Made by a program: the position numbers and the translations under genes. From assembly GCA_943371425.1 (NCBI GenBank), contig CALRUR010000002.1:1-64000 (forward strand): a DNA stretch of 64,000 nucleotides. Reading direction: 5' to 3'. This document shows, piece after piece, positions 43,488 through 52,400 of this stretch (the stretch's first letter is position 1; each line of letters opens with the position of its first letter). This DNA is from CAJBVG01 sp943371425. Its GTDB lineage: Bacteria > Bacteroidota > Bacteroidia > Sphingobacteriales > Sphingobacteriaceae. The notes beneath the pieces were generated by a model that saw only the letters and a list, made by a program, of their open reading frames with translations, did not search any database and was not told the origin of the DNA.

Positions 43488-44414
43488 TTATCGAGCAAGA
43501 AATTTCTCAAAAGCTTCCATTTTACCCAAATTTCCTAGCAATCCGCCGGTATGTACAAACAGTATTTTTTTAATGGCTTGTGTTGATGGGTTTTCTTCCA
43601 TCCAATTATAACATTTTGCCAAGGCTTTGGCGGTATACACAGGGTCTAAAAGTATTCCAGTATGGTGTTGGAAGTCGAGGCAAAACTGGAGTAGATTGTC
43701 TGTGTGTTGAGCGTAGCGGCCGTATTCTTGAGTATTGAGTAGGGAGTATCGGGTATTGGGTATCGGGTAGTGGGTATCGGGTAGGCAGAGTTGTGCGAGG
43801 TTGGAGTTTATTTCGGCGAGGCCGTTGTGTACTACAACAGAATGGAGGTGTGTGTTGAGCTTGTTTTTTTGGATGGCGTTAATAATTCCGGCGCTGGTAC
43901 AGGCGGTGCCGGCGGCAATAAAAATATCGCTGTACTCTTCTTTAAGTTCGGAAATTATTTCTTCGCAACCTTTTGCACCTAAGGCAGAAAATCCACCTTC
44001 ATCAATAAAAAAAGCGTCGGTATCTTCCCCAAAATAATGTTCAAATAAAGTAGGTTTATTTTTATACTCTTCTCTGCTTACATACAATAATTTCATGCCA
44101 AGCATTTGGCAAAGCAGCAGTGTTTCCGAGGGTTTCCGAACTTCATCACCTCTTACTATTCCTACACAATTAAATCCAAATTTTGCGGCGGCAGAAGCCA
44201 ATGCTAATAAATGGTTAGAGTAGGCTCCTCCAAAACTTACCAATGTTTTTTTATGCTGATGTTGCGCTTCGGTTAATTGATATTTTAATTTCCTCCATTT
44301 GTTTCCGGAAATTAAAGGGTCTATTAAATCATCACGTTTAATAAACAATTGGTAACCTTCGGGTACATTGTATTTTATTTCTTGAACGGGCGAATGTATG
44401 GGGAAAGCAAACAT
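43488..44414 (-). CDS. ACC deaminase / D-cysteine desulfhydrase family PLP enzyme
   Basis: A 308-residue fold-II PLP enzyme. The family includes 1-aminocyclopropane-1-carboxylate deaminases and D-cysteine desulfhydrases; the exact substrate cannot be read from sequence. The PLP lysine lies in I-S-G-N-K-W-R-K-L-K-Y near residue 40, S-F-G-G-A-Y-S-N-H near residue 62, A-A-G-T-A-C-T-S-A-G near residue 165 and H-T-G-G-L-L-G near residue 290. Residues around 215-230 (P-D-T-H-Y-P-I-P-N-T-R-Y-S-L-L-N-T-Q) are encoded by a GGGTATC/GGGTATT intergenic-type repeat and are foreign to the family. The flanking E-Y-G-R-Y-A resumes a family-like sequence. Confidence 0.87.
   Translation of the reverse strand: MFAFPIHSPVQEIKYNVPEGYQLFIKRDDLIDPLISGNKWRKLKYQLTEAQHQHKKTLVSFGGAYSNHLLALASAAAKFGFNCVGIVRGDEVRKPSETLLLCQMLGMKLLYVSREEYKNKPTLFEHYFGEDTDAFFIDEGGFSALGAKGCEEIISELKEEYSDIFIAAGTACTSAGIINAIQKNKLNTHLHSVVVHNGLAEINSNLAQLCLPDTHYPIPNTRYSLLNTQEYGRYAQHTDNLLQFCLDFQHHTGILLDPVYTAKALAKCYNWMEENPSTQAIKKILFVHTGGLLGNLGKMEAFEKFLAR
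43724..43783. repeat. GGGTATC-type repeat inside a coding sequence
   Basis: Tandem degenerate units GGGTATTGGGTATCGGGTAG, TGGGTATCGGGTAG and GAGTATTGAGTAGGGAG lie in frame in the ACC deaminase-like gene. The same kind of unit (TAGCGGGTAGAGAGTAGCGG) follows the gap stop codon as an intergenic repeat. Confidence 0.7.
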
Positions 44415-44434
44415 GCTGCAACATTAATAAAAAA

Positions 44435-44463
44435 ACCCTTAAAAGTATTAAACTCTTAAGGGT
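44435..44463 (-). terminator. Intrinsic terminator of the DUF6588 gene
   Basis: ACCCTTAA and TTAAGGGT form an 8-bp stem; on the minus strand it is followed by a run of seven T. It is 29 bp after the stop codon and just upstream of the ACC deaminase-like gene. Confidence 0.75.
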
Positions 44464-44491
44464 ATATAAAATTTAGTTTATTTGGGTTCTT

Positions 44492-45613
44492 TTATTTCCA
44501 ATCGATATTTAAACCAATACCTGCAGTTGCCATTGGGTATTTACCAAATGTATACGCTCCTTGGAATGTAACAATTAATAATTTTAAACGCATACCCAAA
44601 GTACCTGTCATGCCATTAGCACCATCAACTGTAAAGTTTACAGGGTTGCTAATTTTAACAATTTCCTCAGATCCTGTGGTAGCATTTACACTATTTAATG
44701 GGTAATCGCCATCTAAGCTTAACGTAGTTTTACTAGTTTGGTAGTTAACACCACCGTACACAGTAAGTACTGCTAATTTTTTAGATACTATTAAGCCCAT
44801 AGTAGTAGCCGTAGTTTTTAAGTTCATTGCTTGATCTGCATATACACCGTTGTTACCCGCTGCGTTAGGAGTTCCTGCTTCTGGTTTTAAATCTAAGCCT
44901 AAACCTAAATCCATTTTAGTGTATCCGAAGAAAGCAGACATATCAAAAGGCATTAATTTCATACCAGGTATCCATTGTTTAATATCGTGTTTTAATCCGA
45001 AACCAATTAAACCAATGTCACCAGCATCGCCTAAAGCAATAGTTGGCATGTAACGTACCATCACTTCTGTATTTTTAATTAAACCAATAGCTAATTGAGC
45101 AGTTGGCGCTCCCGAAAAAGGTAAGCCAGCACCTTGCGGTGCATCAAATCTTGCTAATTCTACCGCATTATTGCCTGGAGGCAAAGTTGGGTTATCTGTT
45201 CTTAATACAAACACTGGGTTAGAACCACCAGTACCTACATTTGCATCACCAGCTATGGTTTGGCCAATGTTATTTGCATTATTATCTAACACTAATTTGG
45301 TAAAACCTAAACTTAAAGCATCATATGTTTGGTCTTCGGTTGGTACCATTGCCGCGTTTATGTTTATGGTAACATCAAAACGACCCAAACCATGTGGTTT
45401 CGCAGTATTATACCAACCACCATTTAAGCCGGCACCAAAGCCTCTAAAAAAAGGAGTAGTATAGGCTTTAACTAGTTTACTTGCATCGTCAACACCTGCT
45501 TTTAAAAGGGTTGCCACATCTGCTTGTGCATTCGCGTTGTTGGTAATTGTTAAGGATAAAAGAGCGAGCGCTGCTACTTTTAATCCTCGATTTAAGGTTG
45601 TAGATTTTTTCAT
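44492..45613 (-). CDS. DUF6588 family outer membrane-type protein
   Basis: The start at 45613 gives M-K-K-S-T-T-L-N-R-G-L-K-V-A-A-L-A-L-L-S and a signal peptide ending N-A-N-A-Q; the longer frame to 45760 is not credible because it precedes the signal. The mature protein of about 340 residues is rich in Gly and alternating strands (G-F-G-A-G-L-N-G-G-W-Y-N, F-D-V-T-I-N-I-N-A-A, V-M-V-R-Y-M-P-T-I), ending A-T-A-G-I-G-L-N-I-D-W-K, consistent with a beta-barrel. I recognise the overall pattern as DUF6588. Its function is unknown. It has its own terminator, so it is probably monocistronic. Confidence 0.8.
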   Translation of the reverse strand: MKKSTTLNRGLKVAALALLSLTITNNANAQADVATLLKAGVDDASKLVKAYTTPFFRGFGAGLNGGWYNTAKPHGLGRFDVTININAAMVPTEDQTYDALSLGFTKLVLDNNANNIGQTIAGDANVGTGGSNPVFVLRTDNPTLPPGNNAVELARFDAPQGAGLPFSGAPTAQLAIGLIKNTEVMVRYMPTIALGDAGDIGLIGFGLKHDIKQWIPGMKLMPFDMSAFFGYTKMDLGLGLDLKPEAGTPNAAGNNGVYADQAMNLKTTATTMGLIVSKKLAVLTVYGGVNYQTSKTTLSLDGDYPLNSVNATTGSEEIVKISNPVNFTVDGANGMTGTLGMRLKLLIVTFQGAYTFGKYPMATAGIGLNIDWK

Positions 45614-45744
45614 ATTGTTTAGGTTAGCTAATGTTTTATGTCTATAAATATAATAATTTATGCAATCGTTTAATTTATTTACCCAAAAATCGACTTTTAC
45701 AATCATATCCGCTATCCCCCATATGTGGTATTTTATATACCCAC

Positions 45745-45759
45745 TGGCCCGTAGGGCCA
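45745..45759. other. Short GC-rich hairpin
   Basis: TGGCCC and GGGCCA around a GTA loop lie between two repeat elements, in the spacer shared by the DUF2027 and DUF6588 genes. It lacks an adjacent T-run; its role is unknown. Confidence 0.35.
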
Positions 45760-45766
45760 ATGTGCA

Positions 45767-45850
45767 AATTCTTAAATGTGCAAATGTGCAAATGAGCGCT
45801 TAGGTTGCCTCCATTTGCACATTTGCACATTTGCTCATTTAAGAATTATT
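45767..45850. repeat. Inverted repeat of GCAAATGT octamers overlapping a gene end
   Basis: AATTCTTAAATGTGCAAATG and further GTGCAAATG units are inverted as CATTTGCACATTTGCACATT and TGCTCATTTAAGAATT. The right arm contains the last codons and the TGA stop of the DUF2027-Smr gene, and the left arm reproduces that same gene end in inverted form. Confidence 0.8.
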
Positions 45851-46782
45851 TCAGTGGCTCCGTAGCCAAACTTTTCCTTCCTCGCATCTTTAAAGGTTTT
45901 TACGTGTGGGTGTTTGCCTAGTTGTTTGTGTATTTCGTTGCGAAGGGTGCCGTTGCCAACACCGTGTATAAATATAATGCTTTGGTATTGATGGGCAATA
46001 GCTGCTTCTAAATTCTTACGAAAAGCTTCCAATTGAAACCTCAACATTTCCTCGGCCTGCATCGTAGGGAATTTGTCGGTTAATTCTTCAATATGTAAAT
46101 CTACTTCTCTTGCGGGAGCTGTTATGTTTAACTTTTCCGATGCTCCAGAATACAATTGCTCTAGTAATTCTTCTTTATCAAACTGTATGGTATGGTCCAG
46201 TTCCAATTCTGTTAAGTATCCTTTTTTAGTTAAATACGGAATTTCTTTTTCGGTGCTAATTACTTGCTTGGCCTTAATTGTTTTCTTATAAATTTTAGGC
46301 ATACTTGGTGTATGCTCTCCCATTAAATGATAGATGAGTTGAAAATGGAAGGTCCATCCTTGGTCGAATTCTGTAATGGTATGGGTAGAAATTCTTGCGG
46401 CCGTTCTCGATTTTATTACTTCCGCAAAAATGCCTTCGTAAATATCTTTTTTCTGAACAGATACACCCGCCAATAAATTGTATTTAGTAGCATTTATTAA
46501 ATACATATGGTACAAATGCTGAATTTTTTCATCGCGATGTACCGCTAAATATAATTTATCTTCTATGGTATTGTGTAAGTTGGTAACCGACTGAGATATC
46601 TCTTCAAAATCTTCTCTCAACTGCGATTCTGCAGCTTGTACCAATACCACTTCATTGGCTAAAACAGTAATTTCAAAATCACCATCAATAGTAACTCCAA
46701 TTAACTGATGATCAATTAACCTTGTTACTACACCTTCTTGCTTTTCGTTTAAGAAACGAACGTAATCTCCGATTTTGAACAC
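45835..46782 (-). CDS. DUF2027 and Smr domain protein
   Basis: A 315-residue cytosolic protein. The N-terminus M-F-K-I-G-D-Y-V-R-F-L-N-E-K-Q-E-G-V-V is the short SH3-like start of Bacteroidota DUF2027 proteins, and the middle is a beta-rich domain. The C-terminal 80 residues are an Smr domain: E-V-D-L-H-I-E-E-L-T near residue 230 and I-F-I-H-G-V-G-N-G-T-L-R near residue 275, the D-L-H and H-G-x-G-x-G motifs. Smr domains of the MutS2 type nick DNA or cleave RNA at stalled ribosomes. The stop codon lies inside an octamer repeat. Its exact role is not known. Confidence 0.88.
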   Translation of the reverse strand: MFKIGDYVRFLNEKQEGVVTRLIDHQLIGVTIDGDFEITVLANEVVLVQAAESQLREDFEEISQSVTNLHNTIEDKLYLAVHRDEKIQHLYHMYLINATKYNLLAGVSVQKKDIYEGIFAEVIKSRTAARISTHTITEFDQGWTFHFQLIYHLMGEHTPSMPKIYKKTIKAKQVISTEKEIPYLTKKGYLTELELDHTIQFDKEELLEQLYSGASEKLNITAPAREVDLHIEELTDKFPTMQAEEMLRFQLEAFRKNLEAAIAHQYQSIIFIHGVGNGTLRNEIHKQLGKHPHVKTFKDARKEKFGYGATEIILK

Positions 46783-46788
46783 ACTGGT

Positions 46789-46960
46789 TGAATTATGAAT
46801 TATGAATTATGAATTATGAATTATGAATTTTGGTTATTAGTTATGGAGTATGGAATATGGGTATTGAATAAGGAATTATGAATTAAAATGTCAGAGTCAA
46901 TTAGTACTCACTAACTCTCTTGCACCCAATTCATAATTCATAATTCATAATTCATAATTT
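46789..46960. repeat. Inverted GAATTAT heptamer arrays
   Basis: Six tandem GAATTAT units (46789-46830) are followed about 100 bp later by ATTCATAATTCATAATTCAT units (46928-46960) in inverted orientation. The last unit merges with the TAA stop of the phosphoglucomutase gene. Together they can fold into a long hairpin. The 130 bp between the arrays holds no gene. Confidence 0.85.
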
Positions 46961-48365
46961 AAAGCAAAGTTGCTTTTGTAGCATCCAACACCCTAAACGC
47001 TTCTTCCGAAGTTGCGGCTTCCGAGTAGGTGCGGAGTACAGGTTCTGTGCCCGATGGGCGTATCATTACCCAACCTCCGTTGTCTAAATGGAATTTAAAT
47101 CCATCCATGTCTTCTACCTTGGTTACCTTATATTTTCCGAAGCTGGTATATTTTCCTTCTTTGCAATTTTTTATAATTTCTTGCTTTAGACTTTCTTCTA
47201 AATGTAAATCATAACGCTCTACTGCAAAACTTCCTACTACTTCGTATACTTCTTCAATTAATTCTCTCAAAGATTTGCCTGTTTTAGCCATAAACTCCCA
47301 AACAGTTAAGCCTATCCAAATACCATCGCGCTCTGGAATGTGTCCGGTAATGGCAATGCCTCCAGATTCTTCGCCACCGGCTAAGAACGGAGTTTCATCT
47401 TTCACCATTATTTCGCAAATGTATTTAAAGCCAATTTTGGTTATTTGTTGTTTCAAACCGTATGCCTTACATAGCTCATCTATTTTACGTGTACAAGAGA
47501 AAGTAGTAATTACTTGCCCTTCTAATTTCTTATATTTTACTAAGTAATGTATCAGTAATAAAATGATGTGATGCGAGTCAACAAAATTCCCTTCGCTATC
47601 ATACAAACCTATACGGTCTGCATCTCCATCGGTAGCTAAAGCTGAATCAATGTTGCCCGAAATTTTTATCATTTCAGAAAGCTCTAATAAGTTTTTATGT
47701 ATTGGCTCCGGAGCTTGCCCATCAAAACCTGGGTTGTGTTCGCAATGTAAAAAAGTAGTGTCTGGTAATATCTTACGCATTACATCTTGCCCAGCACCGT
47801 ACATGGCATCGTAAGCTAAATTTAACCCAGCATTACGTATGGCCTCCATGTCAAATGATGCCTCTACGTGCTCAATGTACATAGCTTCCATATCAACATA
47901 GGTAATTAAACCTTGCGCTTCGTATTCTTTTACAGAAAGGGTGGTTATGGGTAATTTCTCGGGTATAAAATTTTCTACGGCAGTAATTTCATCAGGAGTA
48001 GCAGGGCCACCGTAACTTGCTTTTATTTTATAACCATTGTACTCTGGTGGGTTATGGCTAGCTGTAATAATTATGCCTGCATTAGCTGCTAATTTTACCG
48101 TAGCCAAAGAAATCATGGGGGTGCTCACAAAAGTATTACTACACATGTGTACTTTAATACCTTCTGCAGCAAATACTCTTGCAGTTGCATCCACAAAAAG
48201 TTTACCTGCAAAACGGCAATCGTTACCTAAGGTTACACTTGGCGATGTTTGAGTGCTTTTTAACCATAAAGCCGTTCCATAGGCTACTCGCTCTACATTT
48301 TCTACGGTAAATTCTTGCGCAATAATGGCTCTCCAACCGTCGGTTCCAAATTTTATCTTCGTCAT
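46959..48365 (-). CDS. Phosphoglucomutase/phosphomannomutase family protein
   Basis: A 468-residue alpha-D-phosphohexomutase that moves phosphate between C1 and C6 of a hexose phosphate, linking glycolysis with sugar-nucleotide synthesis. The four family motifs are present: the active-site Ser in T-A-S-H-N-P-P-E-Y-N-G near residue 100, the Mg site D-G-D-A-D-R-I-G near residue 243, the sugar-binding G-G-E-E-S-G-G near residue 325, and the phosphate-binding R-P-S-G-T-E-P near residue 435. The length and N-terminus I-K-F-G-T-D-G-W-R-A fit a PGM/PMM enzyme rather than GlmM. The preferred sugar is uncertain. Confidence 0.9.
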   Translation of the reverse strand: MTKIKFGTDGWRAIIAQEFTVENVERVAYGTALWLKSTQTSPSVTLGNDCRFAGKLFVDATARVFAAEGIKVHMCSNTFVSTPMISLATVKLAANAGIIITASHNPPEYNGYKIKASYGGPATPDEITAVENFIPEKLPITTLSVKEYEAQGLITYVDMEAMYIEHVEASFDMEAIRNAGLNLAYDAMYGAGQDVMRKILPDTTFLHCEHNPGFDGQAPEPIHKNLLELSEMIKISGNIDSALATDGDADRIGLYDSEGNFVDSHHIILLLIHYLVKYKKLEGQVITTFSCTRKIDELCKAYGLKQQITKIGFKYICEIMVKDETPFLAGGEESGGIAITGHIPERDGIWIGLTVWEFMAKTGKSLRELIEEVYEVVGSFAVERYDLHLEESLKQEIIKNCKEGKYTSFGKYKVTKVEDMDGFKFHLDNGGWVMIRPSGTEPVLRTYSEAATSEEAFRVLDATKATLL

Positions 48366-48426
48366 GTTTACTATTCTTATAATTCTGCTAAAATAGAGTT
48401 TTTGCTACATAATCAGAACAATTGTT

Positions 48427-49362
48427 TTATTCAATTAAAAAGCGCAATCCCACACTTATGTCTGCTCTAATATGGCTTTCGCGCTCATCGTTTGGTAAAG
48501 TAAGGGTTTGTGAGGTAGTGCCGTAATCAATTTCATAAGTTCCAGTAGAGGCTCTAATTAATGTTCCTGTTATACCAAGTGCTAAATTTTTAGACAAAGT
48601 ATAATCGAAACTAATTTGGGAGTTTAGCCCAACAGTACTAGAGGTTATGGTTCTGGGTGTTATAAATACAGCGTCATTTGTATAACCACTGTATCCAATC
48701 CCGATATCCGCAGCCATACGCCATTTGTTATTTTTTAATGGTATTCTATATCCAAAAGAGATACCCGCATAATTCATTTGTATATTATCTTCAATGCTAC
48801 CAGTTTGCGAACTGCCATTAGGATACGTAACTACTACATCATTTATTTTATTATTAGAAATAAAGTTCATGTATTGTATGCCTACTCCGAAATTATTAGA
48901 TCCATAATAATTAAAACTAAATGAATAAGCATTACCAGTTTTTAGCTCATCAAAATAATCGTCTAAAAAACTGTTTAATCCTTGCGGATTTATAAATACC
49001 CAATAGGCAGCCCCATAGTTTGCACTAAATCGGTAACCTTTAATAATGTCTATTTTCCTGCGAACCCTTGTATTCCCATAACTTGTTCTTGCTCTGTTAG
49101 TAGGAGTAGAGTCTACATTTGAAGTCTTACTAATTGTATTTGTATAATAATTTAAAATAAGTGTTTTAATGTCTGCTCGTTTAATAGCATTGGTAGTTTC
49201 AACATTATTTACATATGTAAAAAAGAAAACGGTTTCTGAGTTTTGCTTAATTACTTTGCAATTAATAGAGTCGTTTTTATTGTTCACAATTAAATCTTGA
49301 GAAAACACGGAATTACCTAGCAAAACAAAACTAGCTAATAAAAAATGGGTTAGGTTTTTCAT
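48427..49362 (-). CDS. Hypothetical outer membrane beta-barrel protein (311 aa)
   Basis: Signal peptide: hydrophobic F-L-L-A-S-F-V-L-L-G ending V-F-S-Q. Residues 20-75 resemble a small beta domain seen at the start of many Bacteroidota surface proteins (I-N-C-K-V-I-K-Q-N-S-E-T-V-F-F). From residue 105 alternating strands (Y-R-F-S-A-N-Y-G-A-A-Y-W-V-F, F-G-V-G-I-Q-Y-M-N-F, I-S-F-G-Y-R-I-P-L) end in V-G-L-R-F-L-I-E, a typical barrel end. It follows the large outer membrane receptor gene after a terminator. The ligand or function is unknown. Confidence 0.75.
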   Translation of the reverse strand: MKNLTHFLLASFVLLGNSVFSQDLIVNNKNDSINCKVIKQNSETVFFFTYVNNVETTNAIKRADIKTLILNYYTNTISKTSNVDSTPTNRARTSYGNTRVRRKIDIIKGYRFSANYGAAYWVFINPQGLNSFLDDYFDELKTGNAYSFSFNYYGSNNFGVGIQYMNFISNNKINDVVVTYPNGSSQTGSIEDNIQMNYAGISFGYRIPLKNNKWRMAADIGIGYSGYTNDAVFITPRTITSSTVGLNSQISFDYTLSKNLALGITGTLIRASTGTYEIDYGTTSQTLTLPNDERESHIRADISVGLRFLIE

Positions 49363-49370
49363 ATATAAAA

Positions 49371-49392
49371 AATGCCACTAATATAGTGGCAT
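49371..49392 (-). terminator. Intrinsic terminator of the outer membrane receptor gene
   Basis: AATGCCAC and GTGGCATT form a perfect 8-bp stem around a short loop; on the minus strand it is followed by a T-run (ATTTTTTATA). It separates the two outer membrane protein genes. Confidence 0.75.
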
Positions 49393-49431
49393 TCCGAAAG
49401 TATCGATAAGTTCTTTTATTTCAAAATAAAT

Positions 49432-52224
49432 TTAAAACGAACTAAATTTATAGCTGAAGTTTAACATTACATATTGTTGTAGGATGTTGGTGAACACATC
49501 CTCGTTATAGGTTTCGGTAAAGTTCCTGCTAATTGCTTGGTTTTGGTTCAACAAATCAAACGCTGTTAAACGAATTTCGGCTGCATCTTTTTTCAAGAAT
49601 TTATAGCCAATGCCTGCATTCCATAAAATAAAATTCTGACTGAAATTATCTGTAAGTCCTTCATAAATTTGTTGCGCAAACTCTGTAGTAAATACTAAAC
49701 CTTTCCAAGGCATAATGTTTACTTTTATTTTATTCTGATGGTTCAAAAATGAATTGTTAGAAATGGTTTGCACCGAATTATATTGCTCTGTAAAGTTTGT
49801 TTGGGTAGAGAGGGTGAAGTCCCATACCTTGCTTAAATTAGAACTCCATACTACCCCTAATCCGTAGTTAGGAGTAAAGGCTTCGTTTTTAATATTATTT
49901 ACAATACTTGGCACATTACTAAAACCTGCACTTAAATTAAAATTTAAATTAGACTTTATAATGTTTAGGGGCATTCCGTAAGAAATTAAAGAGTTAATAT
50001 TGTAGTATCCGTTTAAGTTTACCGGACTCGTTAGGCGTGCACCTGCAACAAGCGGTATATTATTATACACCGTATCTGAAGTAGCAACAAAAGAATTATT
50101 TCCTATATAATTATTAGTAAAGGATGTTCTAATAAATGCAAACATCGAAGTAGATTTTGCAGTGTTTACAGAAGAGTACCTTACTACAAAAAAGTTCGAA
50201 AAGTCTTGCTTCAAATTTGCGTTACCAATACTCAATTGGTTAGAGTTCGTATTGTTTAATACTTCTTGCAATTGGTCTACACTCGGGGCATTGTTAGAAC
50301 TTCTGTAAAACATACGTACGTTACGTTTCGCATCTATTCTATACATCAACATAGCACTTGGTAAAACTGAGTTAAAGTTCCTGTTCAAATCATATTCTGT
50401 TGGGAACTGTTGTTCGTTTTTTAAGTTGGCAGATTGTACGTTTGCACTTAACATTAACATCAATTTCTTTTTCTGAAAACGATAACCCAAACCTACAGAT
50501 TGAGTAGTGTAAGTGCTCTTGAAAATATTCGTTAAGCTCGTATCAAAATCGCTGTAAGTATTATCTACACTAGAAAGTGCGTTGGTAGTTTTATCAGAAT
50601 TGTTATAATTAACATTATAGTTATAACTCAATATTAACGCATGGTTGGTATCTAAAGGTTCTGTATACGTAATGTTAGAATTTACCGCCATTCCTTGTTT
50701 GTCTAACACCGATTTCTGATCTATAGAATCGTTAAAACTAACGTCATTCGCCGAATAAAATTTATTCAATAAAAAGCTAGTTCCAGTTTGGTTGGTATAA
50801 GTAGGAGTAAGGTTTAAAGAAAGTGTTCTGCCTTTTTTCTCAAAACTTCTACGGTACAAAACAGGCATCGAAATATTACTACCGGTTAAATCAGAATTTT
50901 GGTTGTTGGTACTTTGTGAACTTAGTATATTATCTTGATTGTTGGTACCAATAATACTTGCTATGCCTTCGTTTAATTGTAATGATAAACGTGGTTGTAC
51001 CGTAATACTATTAAACGTATCAATCTTATAATCGAATTTTAAATTAAAACGGTGGTTTTGGTTTTTGCTTGTACTAATATTATCTTCTAAATATTGTATG
51101 CTTCTATCGCTGCCGGTAATGTATTTTCTGTCGGTAAGAGTGAGGCTGGTATTATCGGTATAATTGTAAAAATAACTTCCGCTTACGTCTATTTTCTTCC
51201 CCCATTTATCGCTGTAATTAATACCCACTGCATGGGTTGTATTTATACCATTTCGGGCACCAACTAAAAACTGACTGGCATCATTTCCACCACCACCAGG
51301 TCCACCGCGCATACCGCCACCTCTTGGTCCGCCTTGCCCGCCCATTCTATTGTTGCTGGCATTGGTTCCTACTACACCCAATAAATCTTCTTGTGCAAAA
51401 TTCTGTTCGTTAATATTATTGCTTTGGTATAAAACCGTAATTCTTCTTTTATCTTTAAACTGGTTTAAGTTAAAACCTACTTTGTATTGCTCGTCTAAAT
51501 TCCCACCTGCAAATACTCTTCCAAATACTCCATTTCTAAAGCTTGGTTTGGTAATAATATTGATGGTTTTTTGGCTGTTCCCGTCATCAAAACCTGTAAA
51601 CTGCGCTTGGTCGCTACGCTTATCAAACACTTCAATTTTTTCTATTACTTCTGCCGGTAAATTTTTTAACACGGCATTAGGGTCATCGCCAAAAAAAGGT
51701 TTGCCATCTACCAATATTTTACGAACCTCTTCGCCTTGTGCTTGCATTTTACCATCGGTAACTACCACACCTGGCATTTTAGTTAGTAAGTCTTCGGCAT
51801 TGGCATCTGGGTTGGTTTTAAAAGCATTTGCATTGTAAGTGCTGGTATCACCTTTCTGCACCGCAGCAATTGCTTTATCGGTTACGGTAACTTCTTTTAT
51901 TTGGTCTGTTTTAGGCTTAAGGCTGATGTTAACAGTGGAGTTAGGTTCATCTGCTAGGCTCACTCTTCTCATGCCATTTTGGTAGCCTAAATAACTCACA
52001 CGCAAAATGTACATCCCTTTTTTAAGGTCTGTAAAACTATAAGATCCGTTTTCGGCAGTTAAGGTGAATTTTTTGTTGCTTGTATCGGGTATGTTCATTA
52101 ACATCACTCGGGCACCTACAAGGGCCGCATTTCCGTCGGTTACAATTCCTTTTATACTAGCATTTTGGGCAAAAGAGCAATAAAAAAAGCCTATAAAGGC
52201 TATTAGGAGTAAGGTTTTCTTCAC
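49432..52224 (-). CDS. Carboxypeptidase-regulatory-like / outer membrane beta-barrel (TonB-dependent receptor-like) protein
   Basis: A 930-residue outer membrane protein. It has a signal peptide (L-L-L-I-A-F-I-G-F-F, then S-F-A-Q), then a carboxypeptidase-D regulatory-like Ig domain at 20-115 (G-I-V-T-D-G-N-A-A-L-V-G-A-R-V), and a plug-like region containing A-E-D-L-L-T-K-M-P-G-V-V-V-T-D-G-K near residue 145 and I-L-V-D-G-K-P-F-F-G-D-D-P. A Gly-rich stretch near 300-320 (M-R-G-G-P-G-G-G-G) precedes the barrel. It belongs to the outer-membrane beta-barrel family found beside, but distinct from, SusC receptors. No SusD partner is nearby. The substrate is unknown. Confidence 0.9.
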   Translation of the reverse strand: MKKTLLLIAFIGFFYCSFAQNASIKGIVTDGNAALVGARVMLMNIPDTSNKKFTLTAENGSYSFTDLKKGMYILRVSYLGYQNGMRRVSLADEPNSTVNISLKPKTDQIKEVTVTDKAIAAVQKGDTSTYNANAFKTNPDANAEDLLTKMPGVVVTDGKMQAQGEEVRKILVDGKPFFGDDPNAVLKNLPAEVIEKIEVFDKRSDQAQFTGFDDGNSQKTINIITKPSFRNGVFGRVFAGGNLDEQYKVGFNLNQFKDKRRITVLYQSNNINEQNFAQEDLLGVVGTNASNNRMGGQGGPRGGGMRGGPGGGGNDASQFLVGARNGINTTHAVGINYSDKWGKKIDVSGSYFYNYTDNTSLTLTDRKYITGSDRSIQYLEDNISTSKNQNHRFNLKFDYKIDTFNSITVQPRLSLQLNEGIASIIGTNNQDNILSSQSTNNQNSDLTGSNISMPVLYRRSFEKKGRTLSLNLTPTYTNQTGTSFLLNKFYSANDVSFNDSIDQKSVLDKQGMAVNSNITYTEPLDTNHALILSYNYNVNYNNSDKTTNALSSVDNTYSDFDTSLTNIFKSTYTTQSVGLGYRFQKKKLMLMLSANVQSANLKNEQQFPTEYDLNRNFNSVLPSAMLMYRIDAKRNVRMFYRSSNNAPSVDQLQEVLNNTNSNQLSIGNANLKQDFSNFFVVRYSSVNTAKSTSMFAFIRTSFTNNYIGNNSFVATSDTVYNNIPLVAGARLTSPVNLNGYYNINSLISYGMPLNIIKSNLNFNLSAGFSNVPSIVNNIKNEAFTPNYGLGVVWSSNLSKVWDFTLSTQTNFTEQYNSVQTISNNSFLNHQNKIKVNIMPWKGLVFTTEFAQQIYEGLTDNFSQNFILWNAGIGYKFLKKDAAEIRLTAFDLLNQNQAISRNFTETYNEDVFTNILQQYVMLNFSYKFSSF

Positions 52225-52300
52225 TATGGTTTAAGCTGATTTCGGTAATAAGACAAAGATAGGGATAAAAGGTTTAATTGAATTACGAATTATGAATTAC

Positions 52301-52375
52301 GAATTACGAATGGGTGATTTGCGAGCTTTGCGTGAAAAGGATATATATATATAAAGTTCACGCAAAGAGCGCTAA
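52301..52375. repeat. CGCAAAG-type repeat, copy at the end of the T9SS gene
   Basis: GAATTACGAATGGGTGATTT, GCGAGCTTTGCGTGAAAAGG, ATATATATATATAAAGTTCA and CGCAAAGAGCGCTAA form the unit. It contains an 11-bp inverted repeat, CTTTGCGTGAA with TTCACGCAAAG. A second copy in the same orientation lies at 56059-56129, so the two brackets enclose the two-gene unit at 52401-55786. Confidence 0.75.
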
Positions 52376-52400
52376 GAATTTTCGCAAAGGGCGCAAAGTG

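Noticed and set aside
44492..45760. Longer start of the DUF6588 gene
   Set aside because: It would put 49 unrelated residues before a clear signal peptide; the ATG at 45613 is preferred.
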